This document shows, in pieces, positions 56,969-64,000 of a stretch of DNA of 64,000 nucleotides. Under the pieces are notes generated by a model. It worked only from the letters and a program-made list of their open reading frames with translations, was not told where the DNA came from and did no database searches. The number at the start of each line of letters is the position of its first letter. Position 1 is the stretch's first letter. The position numbers were made by a program, and so were the translations under genes. The stretch is from the NCBI GenBank assembly GCA_020809705.1, contig CP085825.1, positions 7,626,001 through 7,690,000 on the forward strand, read 5' to 3'. The stretch comes from Calonectria ilicicola. Its lineage: Eukaryota; Ascomycota; Sordariomycetes; Hypocreales; Nectriaceae.

Positions 56969-58726
56969 ATGGCGCCGAGTAAAGGGTGTGGGACTTGTAA
57001 AGGTCTGACACGACATCGGCGGGGGTGTTTTCTAGGCTGACAGTGAAGAGCAGCCCGCAAAGTACTTTGTGATCGTACATTTCCAAAATGCAATCGTTGC
57101 ATTTTAGCTGGTAAAGAATGCGCAGGATATGGCATTCGTCTCTCTTGGCCCAAACCGGGTGATCCGAAGCGCTCGATACAAGGGCCCAGGCCACCAACCC
57201 AGGGCTCTAGCAGTAGCCAGATCCAGTTGATGAATGTTTCCTCTTGGGACATGGAGATGCAGGATTACATTTCTGCGCAGGGGGTAGACCATAATCTTTC
57301 TTTAGATAGACGCGGTTATGGGGTGAACAGGCCAGCCATTGGACAGCACGGCGGCGCCATGGCATTCCCCAACGTACAACCCCTTGGCGGCCCGATGGCC
57401 TTGGCACTAGGCAATCTGACGCCCCAAGAGAAGGATCTGTACCAATACTGTACGCTAGTCGACACTAGATCTGGTCCAGAACTGACAAATCACAGTTGTT
57501 TCCGTTGCTTCCTTCTCCTTGGCGGCGTTTGGCCAGAACGCCTCCGATATCCGAGACGTCATCATCCGCATGTCGCTCTCTGACGGCTCCCATTCGTCTG
57601 CTGCAGTATTAAAATCCGCCCTTGCTCTCTCTTCGGTCCACCGGTACGGCCCACAAGCTAGTGCCGACCGTTTCAAGATCTCCGCGCTGCAAGCCCTTTC
57701 GGCAGCGACCCAGGATGTGATAGACAAGCCCCGGTCGTTCCAGCACGTGGCCGCAGGCATGCTCCTGAGTTCGTTCGAGGTAACATATTCCCCCCCAAAA
57801 ATGGGCCGTGCATATTTGTGGCTTACTCTATTCTCAGACGCAGCAGAGATCTACGGACACCTCTAATCATTGGTTGTGGTACGTTTGTGGCTCCAAGAGC
57901 CTCATCAAAACCACCCGGCTGGATGATTCAACCAGTGAAAGTGATTTTGCCGCACTTATCAGCTGGGTCCAATACTATGACATCCTAGCTCGATTCAGCC
58001 TTCGCCATTGGAGGCGAAATCGTATTGGCGAGGACCTGCAGATTCAAGGTCTGGGCATCAGTGGCAGTGGTCCAACTGTGTGTGGAGACAACCAAGTACG
58101 TGCTCAAAACAATCTTGGATACATTTAATTAATTTTTTTTTTCTCAGGGCGGTCGCTTGAAAAGCTTTTCTCATGGCGTTTTGCTACTACTGTCTGAGGT
58201 TTGCGATGCTGCTATGGAGCGATCAGACCCGGCAAGCCAAACAGAAGATTACCAAAACTACCTCAAAGTTCTCGAGTGGAAGATCAGAAGCATCCCAGCC
58301 ATGGATTCGACGATTGACAGAAACTTGGACTACAGTGCATGGGAAACCGCCACTGTTCTAGAACTCTACCGCCTCACAACTTTGATCTATCTCATTCGCT
58401 CAACCGCAGAGGCTGACTATCAAGCTGCAAAGCTTCGCGAATGGATCGACATGGCCTTTACCATCCTAAGCCAGCTAGATACATGCAGAAATCCATTCCC
58501 AATACTAATACTAGGTTTTGAGGCCGACAATGATGAAAGAAGGATGACGATGCTGCAGCTCGTGTCTAGAACAGAGGAAAAGACCCACACAAGAACTCTG
58601 GAGCCTGCCATGGCCATTATCCAAGCATTGTGGGCCCACCAAGACCTTTCGGATGGAGAATTGGAGTATTCAAAGAAATTGCATATAATATTCAGTTCTA
58701 GCGACAGTGTGCCGGTCTTGGTCTAA
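56969..58726 (+). CDS. Zn2Cys6 transcription factor
   Basis: Exons 56969-57002, 57054-57449, 57496-57779, 57838-58095 and 58148-58726 encode 516 residues. The zinc cluster is interrupted by intron 1: GCGTCK is encoded in the 34-bp first exon and ARKVLCDRTFPKCNRC with GKEC in the second, restoring C-x2-C-x6-C-x6-C-x2-C-x6-C. GYGIRLSWP follows, as in the regulator family with a fungal-specific domain of about 350 residues. Intron 2 (46 bp) corrects an apparent frame break and gives LYQYFVSVASFSLAAFG. The gene is divergent from the SDR and upstream of the P450, so it may control these genes. Confidence 0.85.
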
Positions 58727-59249
58727 TGAGAGGAATGGGACCTTGGAGACGAATACAGCGGGAGTTGGGGAACTTGTGCGGTTGATGAGTCTGACAAATG
58801 ATGCAAATGAGGATAATTAGCGTCTATCGAATTGATATAGAAATCCAAAAAGTTCTTTCAGCCACAGTGTTGCAAATGGAATGCAGCCTCAGGAAAGGCT
58901 GTAGTTCGGCAAGGCCGGACCCTGACTGATGCGGCTGTAGGAAAAATATATTCAGCGGTCCAATCCTAATGGATAACTTCAACCCCGGGATTTTCCCCTC
59001 GTCTAAAACTTGGGGTAAACTAGAGGCTGACATTTTTGCCGCATCTAATTCGATGGTCCACTCTGTTGGAGTCTCGGGATTTTTTTCCAGACCATGAAAT
59101 CTCGGGTGTTCATATCCGGATACTCTGTCATGATAGCGCCAACGCAGATCCCCATAAATTGGGCATATTAGTCGCCAATATCCTTTCGAAAGTTCAACAG
59201 GTCAGACGGGCTTCAATACAGTCCAGATTTGGTATCCTTGCATGCCAGT
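58727..59249. other. P450 promoter region, nothing recognised
   Basis: About 0.5 kb between the regulator stop codon and the P450 start. Confidence 0.4.
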
Positions 59250-60904
59250 ATGGCTGCGACAAACGGTTTCATTTTTGGCCTTGCAGCCATTCCTGCGCTC
59301 GCTGCGGGCCTGACTATTCTGGTATGTATGGCAAGCTGTCCTTGCGCAATCAGTTAACACAAAATAGGTTTCGATATACCTCTTCTATATTGCGATATAT
59401 CGTCTTTACTTCCATCCATTAGCCAAATATCCCGGGCCGATCCTCAATCGAATCTCACCCATTCCTCTCAGTTATGTCCTAGTCCGCGGTCGCCTTCCAT
59501 TCTACGTCAAAAGACTCCATGATATTTATGGGCCCGTGGTTCGCCTCACCCCGACAGAACTATCTTTCAATTCCGAAAAGTCTTGGAAGGATATATATGG
59601 CAGTAGACCAGGACATCAAAACTTCCACAAGGACCCAGTCCATGTTGGATCGATTCAATCTGTTCCTGGCGTGGTCACCATCACCATGGCTGGGGATACC
59701 GACCACGCACGTCAGCGCCGAGCACTCTCACATGCCTTTAGTACCAAAGCGCTGCTTGAACAAGAATACCTCATCAAGAAGTACATTGACATCTTCCGCG
59801 ACAAGATGGGCGAGTTTGCAAGCTCAGGTCAAGTGTGCAACATTGCAGACTGGTTCTCTTACACCACATTTGACATCATCGGCCATCTATCTCTCGGAGA
59901 ACCGTTTGGGTGTCTTACAAGCACAGACTTGAGGTTCTGGGTCCCATTGATTTCCGAGTCCATCAAAGCAGGTGCCATCGAACAGGCAAGTCGTAGAATG
60001 GCAACAACCGGCAGCGGCCTTCAAAGTCTACTACTGAAGATGTTTGCCCCCACAGAACTTCGAGATCAACGAAAGAAGCATCTTGAGTACTCGAGAGAGA
60101 AAATTATGAGACGGATCCAACAGACCGGAAGCAACCAGCACCGGGACTTTTTGTACTACCTCATGAACCAAAAGGACAAGGACAACTTGAACCAAGAAGA
60201 GATCATCGTCAATGGGGCTTTATTCATCATCGCAGGATCTGAAACAACGGGGAGCTTCATGGCTGGATTGTTCAATCACCTACTCAAACCCAAGAACAGG
60301 TACATTTTGGATAAGCTAGTGCAAGAAATCCGAGGTGCTTTTAAGAGCGATGAGGAGATCACATATGAGGAACTGGTCAAACTGCCTTGGCTGACAGCAG
60401 TGCTCGAAGAGGGTCTGCGCATCTTCCCCAGCGCCCCCATCGGCTTTACCAGAACAGTTCCTACTGGGGGAGACAGTGTCGATGGCCACTTCCTTCCGGA
60501 GGGCACAACGGTTTCGACTTGCATGTGGGCGGCAACACATGCAGAGGACAACTTCAAGGACTCCTACGAGTTCAAGCCGGAGAGGTGGCTTGACAAAGAC
60601 AACTCAACTGACAAACTTGGAGCAAGCAATCCCTTTTCCCTTGGTCCTCGAGGTTGCATAGGACGCAAGTGAGTTATTTCTCTAGAACCTTCTAACAAAT
60701 AATCCAGGCTAATGATTTCTTAGCCTTTCGTATATGGAACAAAGATTGATCACTGCCAAGCTGCTGTGGCACAACGATGTAGCAATGGTCAGTGACGAAA
60801 GCTGGGCTCAATGGGATCCGACTGGTGACCATAAGAACATGCAAGTGTTTACAAACTGGATCAAAGCACCCCTGAATGTGAGGTTGTCGCCCAGAAAATT
60901 TTAA
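59250..60904 (+). CDS. Cytochrome P450 monooxygenase (CYP65-like)
   Basis: Exons 59250-59321, 59368-60668 and 60724-60904 encode 517 residues. A membrane anchor (about 8-35) and the Pro-rich hinge KYPGPILNRISPIP lead into the catalytic domain. The I-helix oxygen-activation motif is AGSETT, the K-helix EEGLR, and the heme loop FSLGPRGCIGRN has its Cys at about 454; intron 2 splits this loop. The sequence around it resembles the microsomal CYP65 group, which includes isotrichodermin C-15 hydroxylase, but substrate cannot be inferred from that. It would hydroxylate a small molecule on the ER surface with cytochrome P450 reductase. It lies between a regulator and an alpha/beta hydrolase on the same strand. 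Confidence 0.92.
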
Positions 60905-61332
60905 GCCTCTAGTGGTACTAGAATAGGCACTCGGCGTGTTGCAAATTCGCCGAAACACGCTGGGTCTTGTTGATGATTGCATGAACATATGCACATGGGG
61001 GAATGGAAGTATGTAGCGATGTAAATTCAGACCACAACAAAAATAAAAAAAATTATTTCACATAAATAGCCTCGAAATTTAGATCAAAATTATCCATTCT
61101 GTCAAATGTGAAGCCTGATTTTTACCGCTTGCTCAACGTGAGGTGGGGCACCGATCGTTAATAGCCCCGGCATCTTAGCAAGTCACCGACACGGCTTAAG
61201 AGCGAGTACAGACACTTATTCTATAATCACATATAAAAACATCATTCCTTCAAAATGAAAAAATGGAGTTTTCAATGGAATTATATAAAATCTTCTTCTA
61301 CTCGGTCTACTCTCCATTCTAAATCATCAAAT
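60905..61332. other. Intergenic and leader of the hydrolase gene
   Basis: Contains the TATA box at 61232 and a possible in-frame upstream ATG at 61255. Nothing else is recognised. Confidence 0.4.
61232..61238 (+). promoter_or_regulatory. TATA box of the hydrolase gene
   Basis: TATAAAA lies 23 bp before the first in-frame ATG (61255) and 101 bp before the next (61333). The spacing favours translation from 61333. Confidence 0.5.
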
Positions 61333-62181
61333 ATGTCGCAAATCAGCAAGATGAACGGCGTTGCAAAACCATCCGAACGTGTCATCCATGAACGACTACA
61401 GTTGACTATCGATAACACATCTTTAGATCTTGCAATTGTCCGACGCGAAGGCCCACTTGTACCCATCTTATTTCTTCACGGGTGGGGAAGCACAAAGGAA
61501 GACTATACCGACATTGCTCTCAACAAATCATTCCAAGGACGGCCATTCATTGCTTACGATGCGCCAGGATGCGGAAAGACTATTTGCGAAGATCTTTCTA
61601 AACCAAGCATCGAATTCCTCGTTCAAACGGCCCAAGCTGTACTCGACCACTTCAAGATTGAGAAGTTCCACCTCCTTGGTCACTCAATGGGCGGCTTGAC
61701 GGCACTCATGCTGGCGGACAGAACTCCTCATAGAGTCGCCAGTTTCATCGACATCAAGGGTAACCTGGGACCCGAAGATTGCTTCATTACGAGACAGCTG
61801 TTAGAGTTTCCAGACCAGGATCCGCAAAAGTTTCTTGATGATCTAATCGAAAGGACCCTTCAATCCCCATTTTATGGAAGTGGTGTCTATGCCGCAGGCT
61901 TGCACGATCGGGTCCGGCCGGAGGCCATCAAGGGCATATTTGAGTCCATGCTTGATCTCTCAGACAATGGAGACTTGCTCTCCAAATTTATCAAGCTGCC
62001 ATTTCCTCGCATCTTTATGCATGGAGAGCAGCACGCCACGTTGTCGTACCTCCCCGCTCTCCGGGCCACCGACGCTGAAGTGGCAGAAATTCCGGGAGCT
62101 GGGCATTTTCCAATGTACTCTAACCCTGTCGCAATGTGGCAGACCATCTGGACCTTTCTTAACAAAGTAGAGAGCACTTGA
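61333..62181 (+). CDS. Alpha/beta hydrolase
   Basis: A single-exon gene of 282 residues from ATG 61333, or 308 from 61255; the later start is preferred because the first ATG is only about 23 bp from the TATA sequence. The triad motifs are LFLHGWGSTKEDY, nucleophile LLGHSMGGLTAL and catalytic His in IPGAGHFPMYSNP. No signal peptide. The broad family covers esterases, lactonases, haloperoxidase-like and C-C hydrolases, so the substrate is open. Next to a P450 on the same strand it could hydrolyse an ester or lactone in the same pathway. Confidence 0.85.
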   Translation: MSQISKMNGVAKPSERVIHERLQLTIDNTSLDLAIVRREGPLVPILFLHGWGSTKEDYTDIALNKSFQGRPFIAYDAPGCGKTICEDLSKPSIEFLVQTAQAVLDHFKIEKFHLLGHSMGGLTALMLADRTPHRVASFIDIKGNLGPEDCFITRQLLEFPDQDPQKFLDDLIERTLQSPFYGSGVYAAGLHDRVRPEAIKGIFESMLDLSDNGDLLSKFIKLPFPRIFMHGEQHATLSYLPALRATDAEVAEIPGAGHFPMYSNPVAMWQTIWTFLNKVEST

Positions 62182-62415
62182 TTAGGGCGAATACAATTAG
62201 AAGAAAAATAGAGGGTGCGGATGGAATGATTAATTGTTTTTTATTCATCATTTCGGTCTGAACCTGGATATCTGTACAAATTCGTGATGGAAGGGAAAAA
62301 AACTATTCTAGACTCATTACTCAAATCAATCGCTCGAGTTCAGACGTTGCCGTCACTCTGATAAGTGTCGTTCCTCATAAAATTTACAAACACCGTATTT
62401 TTGGTGCCCTTCTCA

Positions 62416-63105
62416 CTAGAGCGCAATGACAATGGCTAAAGCTGCGCCGACAACACCCGCAACGCCCATGTCCCAAGTCATCTTGGCTCCACCTGAGCAA
62501 GAATCGCCATTCTTCTTCTTGGTCGTCTTGCTGTTTTTGCTGCTGCTTGAACTGGAGCTGGAGCTAGAGCCAGAACTGGAGCCCGAGCTACCCGAGTTTG
62601 AGTTTGAGCTGCTGCTACGTTTACAGACAGCGGCGGCGGCAGTTGTTTTGGTGGACTTTTTGCTCGTGGTCTTCTGCACATCCAGGACCGTGATTGGCGT
62701 CATCCAGGCCTTGCTCTGACTCGAGTTGAGTGTCGTGGTTTGCTCACTCGCCGACGACGCAGTCTTGGTGGCGCACACAGCAGAGGAGGAGGCGAGTTTG
62801 CAGTCGTATGTGGTTGCATTGAGAGCTACGTCCATTTCCGAAGACGCGCTGTACGTGACGGTGATGCCCTTGTAGTCGCCATCGCAGGTGTAGGGAGAGG
62901 TGAATGCGGTTTGGCAGGCGAGCAGGTACTCTGTCTTGGAGGAGTCCTTAGTGATGAGAGACGCGTAAATGTTGGTCGCGGAACCGGTAGCGCGTGGAGG
63001 GAGGAAGACTGTCATTGTGGATGTGCGAGTGGTGGATTTGGCGGCCTCAGTAAAAGGCGCAACGGCTAGGGCGAGGAAGCCCAGGAGCGATAGTCGGTGA
63101 TGCAT
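62416..63105 (-). CDS. GPI-anchored Ser/Thr-rich cell-surface protein
   Basis: A single-exon gene of 229 residues. A signal peptide covers about 1-21 (HHRLSLLGFLALAVAPFTEA). The extracellular part has four to five spaced cysteines (about 64-115) and N-glycosylation sites such as NATT. A run of Ser, Gly and Asn (about 165-190) and KNSKTTKKKNGD follow. The C-terminal hydrophobic tail after CSGGAKM is a typical GPI-attachment signal. Such proteins sit on the plasma membrane or are linked to the wall. No enzyme motif is seen. It is unlikely to belong to the neighbouring metabolic genes. Confidence 0.8.
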   Translation of the reverse strand: MHHRLSLLGFLALAVAPFTEAAKSTTRTSTMTVFLPPRATGSATNIYASLITKDSSKTEYLLACQTAFTSPYTCDGDYKGITVTYSASSEMDVALNATTYDCKLASSSAVCATKTASSASEQTTTLNSSQSKAWMTPITVLDVQKTTSKKSTKTTAAAAVCKRSSSSNSNSGSSGSSSGSSSSSSSSSSKNSKTTKKKNGDSCSGGAKMTWDMGVAGVVGAALAIVIAL

Positions 63106-64000
63106 TTTTGGTGTAGATCTTTGGTGTAGATCTGTGGTGACCGGCTTGGCAAAAAATCAAGCTTTGTGACCCGCACCCAATGCATCGCCGTGCGTCCGGC
63201 AGAGACTTATTATTTATCCCCCTTCACCGTTCACGAACCTTGAATCATTGTCGATTGACGGCTGGTAGTGCGGCGCCATTGCGGTTGATCCCAGCCACGT
63301 TAGCTGGCCCACACTCAGCTTACTCCGACTCTAACGAATTAAATGACGCCTGGATGAGTCGTTAATTTCAGCCCTGGGAGGCAGCGCAGCATGGGGCCCT
63401 TGGAATGTCTCAATGGCTGGTCTGCCCCAGTTGCAGTGAATATTGGTGGGACAATGCGCTGGCATGCCCGACATCCTACCACCCTGTGGCGAAGCATCAA
63501 ACTGTCTGCTTTGACCCGATTACCCGGTCATCACTGATCTAGCAGCGTGTGAAAAGGGACTTTAACACGCTCCAATTGCGGTGAGTCCGTGACCGGGATC
63601 GCCATGGACCCATGATAATCTTTCCGCGTACAGAAGCCAGCGCACCACCAAAGTCCCTAAGGGTACTAGCATAACCACGTGATTGGCAAAAAGCAATGCG
63701 GGACACGGAGGCAGCCAATCTCAAGGCTCCCACCGCGGCATTAATTCTGATTCTGCCTTGTGGAAAGTGTGGCGCAACAAGCTTAACTTTAGATCATCAC
63801 CAAGCGAAAGGATAATTTCCATGCGCGGAAGGGGAATCAAGGACAAGAAATACATACGCACGACAAGTTGGCGAATCGCGGTGGGTGGTGAATCACAGAA
63901 TGTGCAGGGTTCAATGGCACGTGACGATGCAAACACTCTCAAGTTCATGCTTCCGCCCTCCTCAAGTCTCTAATCACTAATCTTTGGAGTCCGCCCAATG
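63106..64000. other. Intergenic to right edge
   Basis: A 13-bp word (TTGGTGTAGATCT) is repeated in tandem at 63108-63133 just upstream of the GPI-protein gene. Otherwise nothing is recognised to the edge. Confidence 0.4.

Noticed and set aside
57450..57583. Apparent frameshift in the second Zn2Cys6 regulator
   Set aside because: A 46-bp intron (57450-57495) with an ACTGAC branch site restores a typical LYQYFVSVASFSLAAFG region.
62426..62719. Glu/Leu-rich plus-strand frame opposite the GPI protein
   Set aside because: It is the complement of the Ser-rich repeat of the real minus-strand gene.
63108..63133. Tandem 13-bp repeat as a CRISPR-like or satellite array
   Set aside because: Only two copies and no spacers; a chance duplication in a promoter.

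Overview
The window is nuclear DNA of a filamentous ascomycete, most likely a Sordariomycete (possibly Hypocreales). The support is split genes with many 44-94 bp introns (GTNNGT donors, CTAAC/CTGAC branch sites), Zn2Cys6 regulators, NACHT-type receptors, a rhodopsin-domain membrane protein, a GPR1/FUN34/YaaH transporter, and AT-rich or TpG-to-TpA decay that looks like repeat-induced point mutation (RIP). Exon structures were worked out by hand from splice signals and reading frame. No organism name can be read from the sequence itself.

Left part (1-8.5 kb): the 5' part of an NRPS gene with a nonsense codon in its A3 core motif, divergent from a 2OG-Fe(II) dioxygenase; a 423-bp Mutator-type MITE; an APH-like kinase; a shortened REI1/ZNF622-like zinc-finger protein; and a degenerate tRNA-like (SINE-like) stretch.

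Sugar-related part (8.5-23 kb): a maltose-type MFS transporter divergent from a Zn2Cys6 regulator, with tandem CreA-type palindromes between them; a NACHT gene broken by a TGG-to-TAG stop; an SDR; an acetate-transporter-family protein; and an intracellular GH51 arabinofuranosidase. A 69-bp module carrying two 14-mer direct repeats lies upstream of GH51 and again at 13.0 kb.

Middle part (23-40 kb): a rhodopsin-domain membrane protein, a 1035-residue PNP-NACHT-ankyrin receptor, a YIL108W-like metallopeptidase with a jacalin-like tail, a small secreted Cys-rich protein, a homeobox plus C2H2 regulator, and a 227-bp TA-flanked MITE.

Right part (40.5-62 kb): a catabolic-looking set. It holds an intradiol (catechol-type) dioxygenase, a family III (CaiB/BaiF) CoA-transferase, an enol-lactonase-like hydrolase, an NTF2/SnoaL-like small protein and a Zn2Cys6 regulator, followed by an ACS-family MFS permease, an SDR, a second Zn2Cys6 regulator, a P450 and another alpha/beta hydrolase. 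The simplest reading is uptake, oxidation and ring cleavage of an aromatic compound, then lactone hydrolysis and CoA activation. The class III CoA-transferase and the lack of a recognisable muconate cycloisomerase make it unlike the textbook beta-ketoadipate gene set, so this is the best candidate here for an undescribed pathway. Inside it lie a decayed paralogue of the Cys-rich secreted protein and an orphan gene; a GPI-anchored Ser-rich protein follows.
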